DNA of 64,000 bases, taken from NCBI GenBank assembly GCA_039034015.1, contig JBCCBM010000008.1:1-64000 (forward strand), in the 5' to 3' direction. The notes beneath the pieces are model-generated. The model saw only the letters and a list, made by a program, of their open reading frames with translations. It was not told the origin of the DNA and ran no database searches. This stretch comes from Acuticoccus sp039034015. Its GTDB lineage: Bacteria; Pseudomonadota; Alphaproteobacteria; Rhizobiales; Amorphaceae. Positions 19,469-28,495 of the stretch are shown here, piece after piece; the first letter of the stretch is position 1, and each line of letters begins with the position of its first letter. The position numbers and the translations under genes were made by a program.

Positions 19469-20605
19469 TCACTTCAAAACGGTGCGCGCCGTCTCCCGCA
19501 GCCGCTGGGCCAACACGGGCGGGATTTTATAACTCTTCACAAACGGCCGATGCATGAAGTCATGGTCGTGATCGTCATGCTTGCCATCGACGATCTCACC
19601 AAACTTTGCATTAATGAGGCAGTGCCCAAGCTCATGCCAAAAGGTATCGGCGGCATCGGTGGTTGCCCACTTGGCAATCACAATGCCAAACGCCTTGTGC
19701 CCATAGGCTTTGGTCATGGCAAAGCCGGTGTTCGTCATCGTCGCATCGGGGAATGACGTTGTGAAATAGACCGTCACCCGGTCCGTCGACCCAGGCCGAA
19801 ACGCCATCAGCCGCGCGATCTCATCCGTGTCGCCTTTGTTGACGCTGTCGCGCATCAGCTTGCTTCGGCACCATCCGCCAAGCTTTGGATCGCGCTCGTG
19901 GGCGGTTTTGATGTTCTTGTCAAAAATGGTGCAGGCGGCAGGCCCCGCCTCGTGCTGTAAAACGGTCGTCCCGCGCAAAACTTTGATGCGCGCCTGGGCG
20001 TAAAGCTTGTTCGCCTTTTCAATACAGCGGTCGATCATGTCCTTGCGCTCCCCATCGGGAAACAGGACGAAGTCGACGGTCACGGTTTCAAACGCCTTGT
20101 TGGTGGGCGCCTCGGGGTCGTCCTGGCGCACCATCGCGTCGAGCGCGCCGATGGTTTTGAACCCCACCACGCTGTCCTTCACGAGGGGCATGCCGGCGCC
20201 ATCGGCATTCTCGCTCTGAAAGGCGACCACCGCGGCCTTGGTCTCGTTGCCGAACACGCCATCCGGCCCATGGACCGGCATCAAGAGCCGCCGCTCCTTC
20301 TTGCGCTCTGCCCCCCAATAGCGCAGCGCCGTTTGCACAAGGTGCACCGCGCCAGAATCCGCCGTCCCACCGGCAAGGCGCGCCTGGTTGACCCGCGTTG
20401 CCCCCAAAACGCTGTGCGAAAACCAGTGCGCCCCGCGCGGGAGCGGCAGTTGAAGCCCCGCGCAGGGGTTGGGCCGCGAGGGCCCGTGGTTGGGCTTGCA
20501 ATGGTTCATGCCGGCGCGCCTCTCGCTTGACCCCTGTCGCGCCGGGAAAGGTGGCGCCTGACCATCGCCGGCGCGGGGCACGTCAAAGACCTTGCGCGTC
20601 GGCAT
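19469..20605 (-). CDS. Predicted zinc metallopeptidase with N-terminal peptidoglycan-binding domain
   Basis: The protein is up to 378 residues. Residues about 85-160 look like a PG_binding_1 domain (VHLVQTALRYWG, then DGVFGNETKAAVVAFQ). The C-terminal part carries HELGH at 324-328, the HExxH zinc site, in WHELGHCLI, followed by a His/Asp-rich segment (KHDDHDHDFMH) that can supply further ligands. Between them VTVYFTTSFPD and AFGIVIAKW look like core strands of a peptidase fold. No signal peptide is evident, and the region before residue 33 is weak, so ATG 20509 is an alternative start. The role in wall remodelling or toxin-like delivery is inferred from the domain pair. It is convergent with the transpeptidase pair. 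Confidence 0.65.
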   Translation of the reverse strand: MPTRKVFDVPRAGDGQAPPFPARQGSSERRAGMNHCKPNHGPSRPNPCAGLQLPLPRGAHWFSHSVLGATRVNQARLAGGTADSGAVHLVQTALRYWGAERKKERRLLMPVHGPDGVFGNETKAAVVAFQSENADGAGMPLVKDSVVGFKTIGALDAMVRQDDPEAPTNKAFETVTVDFVLFPDGERKDMIDRCIEKANKLYAQARIKVLRGTTVLQHEAGPAACTIFDKNIKTAHERDPKLGGWCRSKLMRDSVNKGDTDEIARLMAFRPGSTDRVTVYFTTSFPDATMTNTGFAMTKAYGHKAFGIVIAKWATTDAADTFWHELGHCLINAKFGEIVDGKHDDHDHDFMHRPFVKSYKIPPVLAQRLRETARTVLK

Positions 20606-20638
20606 CCTGCGTCAGATCACCGCACAATTGCGACAACC

Positions 20639-21625
20639 TTATGGCGCCCCGCTGGACGCGCGCACCACAAGCGAGACCGGCGCCCGTCGCTCCGCGGGCG
20701 GGCGCACCCCATCGGACAGCCACGCCAGCATGTGGGTCGCGCACACCCGGCCGAACGCCCCGCTGTCACACCGCACCGACGAGAGCGCCGGATGGCAGAG
20801 CGCGCACTCCTCCACATCGTCAAACCCCACAAGGCGCACGTCCTGCCCCACCCGCGCGCCATCGGCCACAAGCTGCGCCAAAAGGCCGAGCGCCACCAAG
20901 TCATTGAAGCACAGCACCGCATCGGCCCGGGCGGCCCGCACCTTGGCCGCCGCCGCCTGCCCAAACCGCCGCGTCGGCCGGCCGGGAAAGACCACACAAT
21001 CGCCCCCGCGCTCGGAAAACCCGGTCATGCGCTCAGCGGTGATGGGCCAATCCTCATGGCCGCCCACAAACGCGTAGCGCCGCGGCCCGCCAGCCGACAG
21101 GTGCGCCACCGCCGCCCGGCTCCCCGACGCATAGTCGAACGAGGCAAAGGGCACGCTCTCCCGGTCGCCCTCCACATCGCGCAGAACCTGGAGCGTCGGG
21201 ATTTTTGCGGCCCGCAACGCATCAAACGTCGCCCCGGAGCCATAGGTGGGCGAAATCAAAACGGCAGAAACCCCATGCTCAATCATCGAGCGCGTCACCT
21301 GCGCCTGGAGGTCGCCATCCTCATCGGTGTTGGCAACAACGGTCGCGTAGCCGGCCGCCGCGAACGTCATCTGCGCGGCGGTCGCAAACTCGGTGAAGAA
21401 GGCGTTGCGCAACTCGTTGATCACAAGGCCGATGAGCCCGGTTTCCGGCCGCCGCAAATTGGCCGCGGCGCGGTTGTAAACGTAGCCGAGCGCGTCCATC
21501 GCCCGCTCCACCGCCTCGCGGGTTTTGGGCCGCACCAACGGGCTTTTTTGCAAAACCAGCGAGACCGTGGAGCGTGACACCCCGGCCCGCGCGGCCACAT
21601 CAACAATGGTCGGCCGCCGGTTCAC
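20639..21625 (-). CDS. LacI-family transcriptional regulator
   Basis: This 328-residue protein begins with a LacI helix-turn-helix (TIVDVAARAGVSRSTVSLVL, about 6-25) and hinge helix (AANLRR), followed by a periplasmic-binding-protein-like sensor domain (GLIGLVINEL, FVGGHEDWP, AVLCFNDLVALG). It is the last gene of the long minus-strand array and most likely controls that array in response to the imported sugar-like compound or a product. It follows the GMC dehydrogenase by 72 bp. No matching operator pair was found by eye. Confidence 0.9.
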   Translation of the reverse strand: MNRRPTIVDVAARAGVSRSTVSLVLQKSPLVRPKTREAVERAMDALGYVYNRAAANLRRPETGLIGLVINELRNAFFTEFATAAQMTFAAAGYATVVANTDEDGDLQAQVTRSMIEHGVSAVLISPTYGSGATFDALRAAKIPTLQVLRDVEGDRESVPFASFDYASGSRAAVAHLSAGGPRRYAFVGGHEDWPITAERMTGFSERGGDCVVFPGRPTRRFGQAAAAKVRAARADAVLCFNDLVALGLLAQLVADGARVGQDVRLVGFDDVEECALCHPALSSVRCDSGAFGRVCATHMLAWLSDGVRPPAERRAPVSLVVRASSGAP

Positions 21626-21697
21626 GCCGCGCCGCTCAGCAGATCGGGGCCAAACCGCCCAGCAATGGGAAGGCGCAAGGTTTTCGCCATGGCACTG

Positions 21698-23284
21698 TCA
21701 GATCTTGTGATCGGCGCGGATCATATCGGCGGCTTTTTCCGCAATCATCATTGTCGGCGCATTGGTGTTGGACGAATTCACAAAGGGCATGACAGAGCTG
21801 TCGCATACGCGCAGCCCCTCCACATCTTTCAACCGCAGATCAGGCGTCACCACCGCGGTCGGATCATCAGCCGCCCCCATCTTGCAGGTGCCGACCGGGT
21901 GGTAATCGGTCTTGGCGTGCCGAAAGGCGTAGTCTTTGATGTCATCATCGGTCTTGGCATCCGCGCCAGGGCTGGATTCGCCCCGCATCACATCCTTGAA
22001 CACAGGTTGCGCCATAATTGACCGCGCCAACTTAAACCCTTCGATCGACATTTTGACATCGTAAGCATCGCCCCAGTAATTGGGGTTGATGTGCACAGTC
22101 TCAAATGGATTGTTCGACTTAAGGCGGACCTCACCGCGCGCCCGCGGCCGCAGCCAGGCCGAATTCAGCGTCACCCCGTTTTTGATTGGCTTCAGCCCAT
22201 GCTCCAACCCCGAGCCTGGCAAGAAGTGGAATTGAATGTCCGGCGCTGGCTCATTGTCATTCACCGACCAAAAGCCACCCCCATCACAAATATTGGATGC
22301 GATGATCCCCGTTCCAAACAAGGTATACTGCGCCATTGCCCAAGCCGACATATGCAACGGCTTATACCGATCAAACGAGTAATCGCCGGAACACTCTGTG
22401 ACCACAAACACATCCATGTGGTCGTGCAAATTCTCGCCCACGTAAGGATGGTCGACCGCAACATCGACCCCCACCTCGCGAAGGTGATCGGCCGGACCAA
22501 TGCCAGAGTGCATCAAAACGCGGGGGCTTCCGATCGCCCCGGCGGTGAGAAGCACCTCCTTCTTCGCCGCAATCCGATCGCCATTCACGTGGACCGCAAC
22601 GGCCCGCCCGCGGTCAAGCTCAATGCGCGTCACGTGGGAGCGCGTCATCAATCGAAACCGCGGGTTCCCCAGGATCGATGAGAGATAACAATGGGATGCG
22701 TTGGAGCGCCGCCCATCCCGATTGGTCACCTGGTAAAGCCCCAGCCCGTGCTGCTCGGCGCCGTTGAAATCGGGGTTATAGTCCATCCCCGCCTGTTGCG
22801 CGGCGCGGACAAAGCGCGTCGTCAACGCATGGGGAACCACGTCCGACACCTTGAGTGGACCGCCCTGTCCATGGTATTCGTTGGCGTATCGATTGTTGTC
22901 CTCCGCCTTCACGAAGTAAGGCAACACGTCATCATAGGTCCAACCGTCACACCCATGGGCGGCCCAGTTGTCATAGTCCCAACGGTTGCCACGCGTGTAA
23001 AGCTGGGCGTTGATGGAAGACCCGCCGCCCAAGACACGGGCCTGCGGGTACCACACTTCTTTGCCATTCAGGCCCGCCTGGGGTGCAGTTTCATAGCCCC
23101 ACGTGTGGCTCGTCCCGGTCAGCTTCGTAAACCCTGCCGGCATCTTGATAAACGGGTGCTGGTCCCCCGGCCCCGCCTCCAGCAGCAAGACCGAGACGGC
23201 GCCCGTGTCCACCAGCCGCCGCGCCAGGACGCAGCCCGCCGGCCCACCCCCAACGATGATGAAGTCATACGCATCCTGAAACAC
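21698..23284 (-). CDS. GMC-family oxidoreductase (choline dehydrogenase-like)
   Basis: From GTG 23284 this flavoenzyme has 528 residues. The FAD-binding motif GGGPAG is at 12-17 directly after the start, RVLGGGSSIN is the second GMC signature, and the active-site region near the C-terminus is HPVGTCKMG followed by NTNAPTMMIAEKAADMI. It should oxidise an alcohol to an aldehyde or ketone with FAD. A longer frame to 23446 would overlap the preceding SDR gene and lacks recognisable sequence; GTG 23284 follows a GGGGGG run and gives the normal N-terminus. It sits 44 bp after the SDR gene in the catabolic array. Confidence 0.9.
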   Translation of the reverse strand: MFQDAYDFIIVGGGPAGCVLARRLVDTGAVSVLLLEAGPGDQHPFIKMPAGFTKLTGTSHTWGYETAPQAGLNGKEVWYPQARVLGGGSSINAQLYTRGNRWDYDNWAAHGCDGWTYDDVLPYFVKAEDNNRYANEYHGQGGPLKVSDVVPHALTTRFVRAAQQAGMDYNPDFNGAEQHGLGLYQVTNRDGRRSNASHCYLSSILGNPRFRLMTRSHVTRIELDRGRAVAVHVNGDRIAAKKEVLLTAGAIGSPRVLMHSGIGPADHLREVGVDVAVDHPYVGENLHDHMDVFVVTECSGDYSFDRYKPLHMSAWAMAQYTLFGTGIIASNICDGGGFWSVNDNEPAPDIQFHFLPGSGLEHGLKPIKNGVTLNSAWLRPRARGEVRLKSNNPFETVHINPNYWGDAYDVKMSIEGFKLARSIMAQPVFKDVMRGESSPGADAKTDDDIKDYAFRHAKTDYHPVGTCKMGAADDPTAVVTPDLRLKDVEGLRVCDSSVMPFVNSSNTNAPTMMIAEKAADMIRADHKI

Positions 23285-23328
23285 AGTTGCCCCCCAAAGC
23301 GCGCCGTTTTCAGCACCATTCCAATGGC

Positions 23329-24066
23329 TTAAAGCCGCGGGATCGACAGCCCGCCATCCACCGGAACAACCATTCCGCTCGCAAACCCAAATGCCCCGCT
23401 GGCAAGTGGCACCACCGTTTGCGCCACATCCGCCCCCGTGCCCCAACGCGCAGCCGGCACCAACCCACCCGTGATCCGCGCCGAATACTTGTCCTTAATG
23501 CCCGCCGTCATCGGCGTTTCAATGATCCCAGGCCGCAGATCAAACACACCGATCCCCTCCGAGGCGAGCCGCACGGCAAAAAGCTGCGCCATCATCGCCC
23601 CAGCACTTTTTGAAACGCAGTATTCGGCACGCTCAACACTCGCAAACGCCGCACTCACCGAGGTCACAAAAAGAAGACTGCGATAGGCCTCCGACGGCGC
23701 GCCAACCATCGCCCGCGCCACCGCCTGCGCCAAGAAGAATGTCCCGCGGCAGTTTATATCCATGACAAAGTCAAAGTCTTCGGGCGCCACCTCAAGCATA
23801 TCGGCCCGCACCCGCGCAGCAACACCGGCATTGGCGACAAGGCATGTCACCGGCCCCACCGCCTCAAGCGTCGCGGGGATCGCCGCAATATCAGCAAGGT
23901 CATGGCGCACGTAACGCGCCCCGGTCGCGGCCAACGTTGCCAACACATCCGGGTGGTCGTGGGGCACCTCGGCGGCGATCACAACGGCCCACCCCGCCCC
24001 GGACAACGCCTCGGCAATTGCCCGGCCAATCCCCCGCTGGCCGCCGGTGACAAGCGCCGTTTTCAC
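23329..24066 (-). CDS. Short-chain dehydrogenase/reductase
   Basis: A 245-residue classical SDR: TGGQRGIG (7-14) binds NAD(P), NAG at 79-81 (VANAG), Ser near 136-138, Tyr149 and Lys153 (YCVSK) are the catalytic set, and PGIIETPMT is the post-active-site loop. No basic residue typical of strong NADP preference is obvious. Its start overlaps the stop of the upstream GMC gene by four bases (ATGA), so the two are co-translated. It probably acts on the ketone or alcohol made or used by the neighbouring GMC enzymes. Confidence 0.92.
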   Translation of the reverse strand: MKTALVTGGQRGIGRAIAEALSGAGWAVVIAAEVPHDHPDVLATLAATGARYVRHDLADIAAIPATLEAVGPVTCLVANAGVAARVRADMLEVAPEDFDFVMDINCRGTFFLAQAVARAMVGAPSEAYRSLLFVTSVSAAFASVERAEYCVSKSAGAMMAQLFAVRLASEGIGVFDLRPGIIETPMTAGIKDKYSARITGGLVPAARWGTGADVAQTVVPLASGAFGFASGMVVPVDGGLSIPRL

Positions 24067-25523
24067 GACAAATCCGCTGCAATGGTCCGCGCGCCCCGCA
24101 GGGACAGCGCGGCCACCGTCAGCGCCGGGTTCACCGCGGCTGACGTCGGCAGCGCCGCGGCATCCATCACATAACAGTTCGGATGCCCCCAGAGCCGGCC
24201 CTCAGGGTCCACCGCCCCGCTTGCCGCATCCGCCCCCATCCGCACCGTGCCGCACTGGTGGGAGGGAACGCGCCCATCAAACAGCCGAGACCGGACGATC
24301 GGGAACCCCGCCGCCCGAAACGTCTCCTTCACCTTCGCCACCAGCGCGCGGTGCGCCCCCATATTGGACCGCCGCCAGTGAAGGTTGATGCGCGCCCCGT
24401 CCACCGTCACCCGGCTGTCTCGATCGGGAAGATCCTCCGAGATTGCATAAAGATCGACCGCGTGCGCCGAGATCCACCGGGCCAGCGGCATGGGCAGCCA
24501 CGGCACATTTGCCTTCAAAATTTTTGGGACAACCCGGCCCAGCAGCTGGCAATTGCCCAGCGGCGGCCCACCATCGACACCAAAGTACCAATCATTGATC
24601 CCAAAGGTCTTTTGGTAGACCGATGTGTTTTCAAACCTTGGGTCAATGGCAATCAAAGCACTCGCATTGTGATTCATAAAGCAACGGCCGACCTCATCAT
24701 TGCCAAGGCCAGAGCGCAGAAGCAGCGCGGCCGACTGCACCGCCCCGCAGCACACCGCAACACAGCGCGGTCGCACATCGTGGCGCTCACCGTTTTTCTC
24801 GTACGTGACCCGTTCGATCCGCCCATCCCCGCCAGCGTGGAGCATCGTCACCGTTGCGTCCGTCACAAGCGTCACATTGTCGTGGCGGAGCGCTTCGGCA
24901 AGGCCGCAGGTTTCAGCGTCCATCTTGCCGCAACGCTGGTCGGGATAGCCGTCCCACCCAGTGTTGCCGTGCGCAAGCCAGCGCTCAACGTCCACCCCCA
25001 GCGGGAGGGAGAACGGGCGCGCGCCCGCCCCCCTTACCCGCGCGCGCACCAAAGCGATCGCCGGCTCATCCGGCACCGGAGGGTGCGGATAGGCGGCACG
25101 CGGTGGCTCCGTCGGGTCTTCCGTGCCATCCCCACGCACTTGATAAAGCGTTTCGGCCTCATCATAGAACGGCGCCAAGGTCTCATAAGACAAAGGCCAC
25201 GCCGGTGACACACCGCCTGAGTGTTCAACGGTCTCAAAATCTTTCACACGGTAACGGATCAGGACCGCACCGTAGAGTTTTGAATTCCCGCCGACCTGAT
25301 AGTAATTCCCAGGCGTGAATTGCCGCCCTTCACCGTCGTACCAGGCTTCCGGCGCGCGGAATGCAGAGTTTTTGAAGACACGGTCGGGGTCGCGCGCGGG
25401 CGCATCATCCGGGATACGCTCCCCGCGCTCCAGAATGAGAACCTCAGCACCGCTCACGGCAAGGCCCGCCGCAAGGGTCGCCCCGCCCATGCCAGAGCCG
25501 ATGATGACAACGTCCGGCGTCAT
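24063..25523 (-). CDS. GMC-family oxidoreductase (sugar/polyol dehydrogenase-like)
   Basis: This 486-residue flavoprotein opens with the FAD motif GSGMGG (9-14) and has YQVGGNSKLYGAVL as the substrate-side GMC signature, HQCGTVRMG as the active-site histidine segment and SAAVNPALTVAALSLR near the end. It differs from the choline-dehydrogenase type encoded at 21698 and resembles the group that oxidises sugars or cyclic polyols. It lies directly after the ABC transporter ATPase gene (11 bp), which suggests that the imported compound is its substrate. The exact substrate cannot be read from the sequence. Confidence 0.85.
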   Translation of the reverse strand: MTPDVVIIGSGMGGATLAAGLAVSGAEVLILERGERIPDDAPARDPDRVFKNSAFRAPEAWYDGEGRQFTPGNYYQVGGNSKLYGAVLIRYRVKDFETVEHSGGVSPAWPLSYETLAPFYDEAETLYQVRGDGTEDPTEPPRAAYPHPPVPDEPAIALVRARVRGAGARPFSLPLGVDVERWLAHGNTGWDGYPDQRCGKMDAETCGLAEALRHDNVTLVTDATVTMLHAGGDGRIERVTYEKNGERHDVRPRCVAVCCGAVQSAALLLRSGLGNDEVGRCFMNHNASALIAIDPRFENTSVYQKTFGINDWYFGVDGGPPLGNCQLLGRVVPKILKANVPWLPMPLARWISAHAVDLYAISEDLPDRDSRVTVDGARINLHWRRSNMGAHRALVAKVKETFRAAGFPIVRSRLFDGRVPSHQCGTVRMGADAASGAVDPEGRLWGHPNCYVMDAAALPTSAAVNPALTVAALSLRGARTIAADLS

Positions 25524-25534
25524 GCCACCTGCCC

Positions 25535-26644
25535 TCAGATGACGCGCGCTTCAGTCTGCGGATCAAACGCGACGGCTTTCTCCATATTGATCGCAAACGG
25601 GAATTTCGAACCCGCTTGAACATCAACATCGGCGCGGAACCGGCCGGTGACATCCCTCCCCCCCATCACGCTGACGACAAACGTGTCTGAGCCCGCGGGC
25701 TCCGTGACCTCCACCGGTGCCTCCACCACGTGGATGGCGCGGGAGTTTCGGTCCGCCCCATCGCGGTCCGTGATCGCTTCAGGGCGGATTCCCAAGACAA
25801 TATCTCGCCCTGTCATCCCACTTGCCCGATCATCCGCAAAGGGAAGCGCGGCCACCGCCCCATCCGCCAACATCACCTCAGCAACCGACTGACCGTTCTG
25901 CGATGCAATCTTCGCTGGAAAGAGGTTCATCGAAGGCGACCCCATGAAGCCTGCCACAAACATGTTGGCAGGATTGTCATAAATCTCTTTCGGCGTTCCC
26001 AATTGCTGCACATACCCGCCAAACATCACTGCAATGCGCGTGGACAGCGTCAAGGCCTCGATCTGGTCGTGGGTGACGTAGACGATGGTCGTGCCAAGCT
26101 TTTGGTGGAGCTTTTTGATCTCCGTCCGCATGTCGACACGAAGTTTTGCGTCAAGGTTTGAAAGCGGTTCATCAAACAAAAACACATCAGGATCGCGGAC
26201 CAAGGCCCGCCCCATCGCAACCCGCTGCCGCTGCCCACCGGAGAGCTGCCCGGGCTTTCGGCTCAAGAGCTGGGTGATCTGCAAAAGCTCGGCAACCTCA
26301 GTGATCTTGCGCTCCCGCTCTGCCCGCGGGACACCGTGCATCTCCATCCCGAACGAGATGTTTTTCTTCACCGACATGTTTGGGTAGAGCGCATAGCTTT
26401 GAAAAACCATCGCAATGTTGCGCTCTGCCGGGCGAACATCGTTCATCCGATGCCCGCGGATCGCAATCTCGCCAGATGTGACCTCTTCCAACCCGGCAAT
26501 CATGTTGAGAAGCGTTGACTTCCCGCAGCCTGAGGGGCCCACAAGGACCAAGAACTCACCTTCGTCCACCGCAATGTCTGTCTCGTGTAGGACTTTGACG
26601 GCGCCATAACTCTTGGTAGCATTCTTGATTTCAAGAAAACTCAT
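25535..26644 (-). CDS. ABC sugar importer ATPase (MalK/UgpC type)
   Basis: This 369-residue ATPase energises the carbohydrate importer encoded upstream. Walker A is GPSGCGKST (36-44), the signature LSGGQ is at 134-138, Walker B VFLFDEP at 154-160, and a C-terminal TOBE/MalK regulatory region follows from about 240 (GIRPEAI). Full length for the MalK/UgpC family. It starts four bases after the upstream permease stop, within the same operon. Confidence 0.95.
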   Translation of the reverse strand: MSFLEIKNATKSYGAVKVLHETDIAVDEGEFLVLVGPSGCGKSTLLNMIAGLEEVTSGEIAIRGHRMNDVRPAERNIAMVFQSYALYPNMSVKKNISFGMEMHGVPRAERERKITEVAELLQITQLLSRKPGQLSGGQRQRVAMGRALVRDPDVFLFDEPLSNLDAKLRVDMRTEIKKLHQKLGTTIVYVTHDQIEALTLSTRIAVMFGGYVQQLGTPKEIYDNPANMFVAGFMGSPSMNLFPAKIASQNGQSVAEVMLADGAVAALPFADDRASGMTGRDIVLGIRPEAITDRDGADRNSRAIHVVEAPVEVTEPAGSDTFVVSVMGGRDVTGRFRADVDVQAGSKFPFAINMEKAVAFDPQTEARVI

Positions 26645-26648
26645 CGGT

Positions 26649-27539
26649 CTATCCTTTCACCGACCCAGCCATCAGCCCACGAACGAAGAACCGTCCAGCG
26701 ACAATATAGACAAGCAACGTCGGCAAGGCTGCCATGATCGCACCGGCAAAGTGGACGTTGTACTCTTTTACACCCGTCGACGAGTTCACCAAGTTGTTGA
26801 GGGCGACAGTCATCGGCTGACTGTCGCCATCTGAAAACGAGGCGCCGAACAGAAAATCATTCCAGATATTGGTGAACAGCCAAATCACGCAGACCACGGT
26901 GATGGGGCCCGAAGAGGGCAGCAAGATCCGCCGGAAAATCGTGAAGAAACCCGCGCCATCGATCTGCGCAGCCTTCACCAACTCGGTCGGAAAGGCAGCA
27001 TAGTAGTTTCGATAATAAAGCGTCGAAAAACTGAGCCCATAGACGAAGTGCACGAAGACAAGGCCTGGCACACTGCCAGCAATGCCCATAAGGCCCAGCA
27101 TCCGCGCCATTGGAATCAGCACCATCTGGAACGGGATAAAGCAGCCAAACAGCAGCAGCCCGAAGATAAGTGTGGCGCCCGGAAATGACCACTTGGTCAA
27201 GACATATCCATTAAGCGCGCCGAGGAGCGTTGCGAGGGCAACGGCGGGGATCACCATGAGGAGGGAGTTGATGAAGTAAGGGCGCAGGCCCGTGGCCTCG
27301 ACCCCCACTTGCGCTGTTGACCAGGCGGACTGCCAGGGGGCGAGCGTCCAATCGGATGGCAGCGCCATCATCCCACCCGCCGTGATTTCGGCAAGGGGTT
27401 TCAGAGAATTCGCCACCATCACATAGAGTGGGAGCAAGTAGTAGAGGCAAAAGAGGGCAAGCGTGATGTAGAGGATGACGCGGCCGATTGTTCTGCCCGA
27501 CGGGGATCCGCTGCGCGGCGGCGTTTCAGCGACGCTCAT
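26649..27539 (-). CDS. ABC sugar importer permease (MalG/GtsC-like)
   Basis: A 296-residue inner-membrane permease with six predicted membrane segments, the first at about 22-44. The EAA loop that docks the ATPase reads ELVKAAQIDGAGFFTIFRRI. The sequence around YYRNYYAAFPTELVKAAQ closely matches my recollection of glucose-type GtsC permeases. Its start overlaps the stop of the other permease gene (ATGA). It forms a heterodimer with the product of that gene. Confidence 0.93.
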   Translation of the reverse strand: MSVAETPPRSGSPSGRTIGRVILYITLALFCLYYLLPLYVMVANSLKPLAEITAGGMMALPSDWTLAPWQSAWSTAQVGVEATGLRPYFINSLLMVIPAVALATLLGALNGYVLTKWSFPGATLIFGLLLFGCFIPFQMVLIPMARMLGLMGIAGSVPGLVFVHFVYGLSFSTLYYRNYYAAFPTELVKAAQIDGAGFFTIFRRILLPSSGPITVVCVIWLFTNIWNDFLFGASFSDGDSQPMTVALNNLVNSSTGVKEYNVHFAGAIMAALPTLLVYIVAGRFFVRGLMAGSVKG

Positions 27540-28441
27540 GCCCGTTTCTCCCGAAGCTCAGACCACAGGTAGGGAACAATGATCGCCGCGATCGTCATCA
27601 ACATAATGACGGCGGATGCTGCACCAATTCCCATCTGGTTGCGCGAGAACGTGTAGGAATACATGAACGTTGCGGGCATTTCGGTCGCTGTGCCAGGTCC
27701 ACCGCCCGTTAATGCAATGACAAGGTCGTAGGACTTGATGGCCATGTGCGCGAGCACCACAAACGCGCTCATGAACGCTGGCCGCAGTTGTGGGATGACG
27801 ATCCGCCAGTAGAGCGCAAGCGTGGAGGCCCCATCAATTTGGGCAGCCTTCAGCATCTCGCCGTCAATCCCCCGCAACCCTGCGAGGAACATTGCCATGA
27901 CAAAGCCAGATGTTTGCCAGACGGCGGCAAGGACGATTGTGTAGATCGCGAAATCGCGATCCTTGATCCATTTGAACTCGAAGGACGTCCACCCCCAACC
28001 CTGGACGACAGCTTCCAGCCCAATCCCAGGGTCGAGAAACCACTTCCAAGCAACGCCGGTGACAATGAACGACAGCGCCATCGGATAGAGGTAAACCGTT
28101 CGAATAAAACCTTCAGCACGGATCCGTTGATCAAGCAAAATGGCAAGACCAAGACCAAGGATGGTGCAAATTGCGATGTAGAGCGTGCCGAAGATTGCAA
28201 GGTTGAGAACTGCCGTGTCCCACGCGCGCAGGCGAAAGAGGTTCTCGTAGTTCTTCCAGCCCACCAGGTCGAAGCTTGGCAAGATCCGGCTGTCAGTGAA
28301 CGACAAATAGAGCGTGAACGCGATGAAACCGTAGACGAAGATCGCGATGATCGCGACCGTCGGCGAAAGGACGAGTTTTGGGAGGGCCGTGCGCAAGACG
28401 TCGGACGGGCGAGCGCGGGGCCCGGCCGTGTCAACGGACAT
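27536..28441 (-). CDS. ABC sugar importer permease (MalF/GtsB-like)
   Basis: From ATG 28441 the protein has 301 residues and about six membrane segments; its EAA loop is EMLKAAQIDGASTLALYWRI. GAGGAG lies seven bases before this ATG, which is why I prefer it to ATG 28459. It follows the binding-protein gene across a 54-bp gap that contains a strong hairpin and a T-run, so permease synthesis is probably kept below that of the binding protein. Confidence 0.93.
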   Translation of the reverse strand: MSVDTAGPRARPSDVLRTALPKLVLSPTVAIIAIFVYGFIAFTLYLSFTDSRILPSFDLVGWKNYENLFRLRAWDTAVLNLAIFGTLYIAICTILGLGLAILLDQRIRAEGFIRTVYLYPMALSFIVTGVAWKWFLDPGIGLEAVVQGWGWTSFEFKWIKDRDFAIYTIVLAAVWQTSGFVMAMFLAGLRGIDGEMLKAAQIDGASTLALYWRIVIPQLRPAFMSAFVVLAHMAIKSYDLVIALTGGGPGTATEMPATFMYSYTFSRNQMGIGAASAVIMLMTIAAIIVPYLWSELREKRA

Positions 28442-28460
28442 GGCAGGCTCCTCGGGCAAG

Positions 28461-28488
28461 AAAAAAGCCGGGGCGCGAACGCCCCGGC
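28461..28488 (-). terminator. Intra-operon terminator/attenuator between binding protein and permease
   Basis: On the minus strand GCCGGGGCG and CGCCCCGGC pair over nine bases around TTCG, followed by TTTTTT (28466-28461). It is a textbook intrinsic terminator, placed between two genes that must both be expressed. Partial read-through would give the excess of binding protein usual in ABC importers; alternatively the hairpin stabilises the 3' end of the upstream transcript. Confidence 0.85.
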
Positions 28489-28495
28489 AACAAAA

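Noticed and set aside
20091..23600. Plus-strand frames (such as 20732-21577 and 22691-23332) opposite the LacI and GMC genes
   Set aside because: The minus-strand genes carry clear HTH, FAD and GMC motifs; the plus-strand frames carry none.
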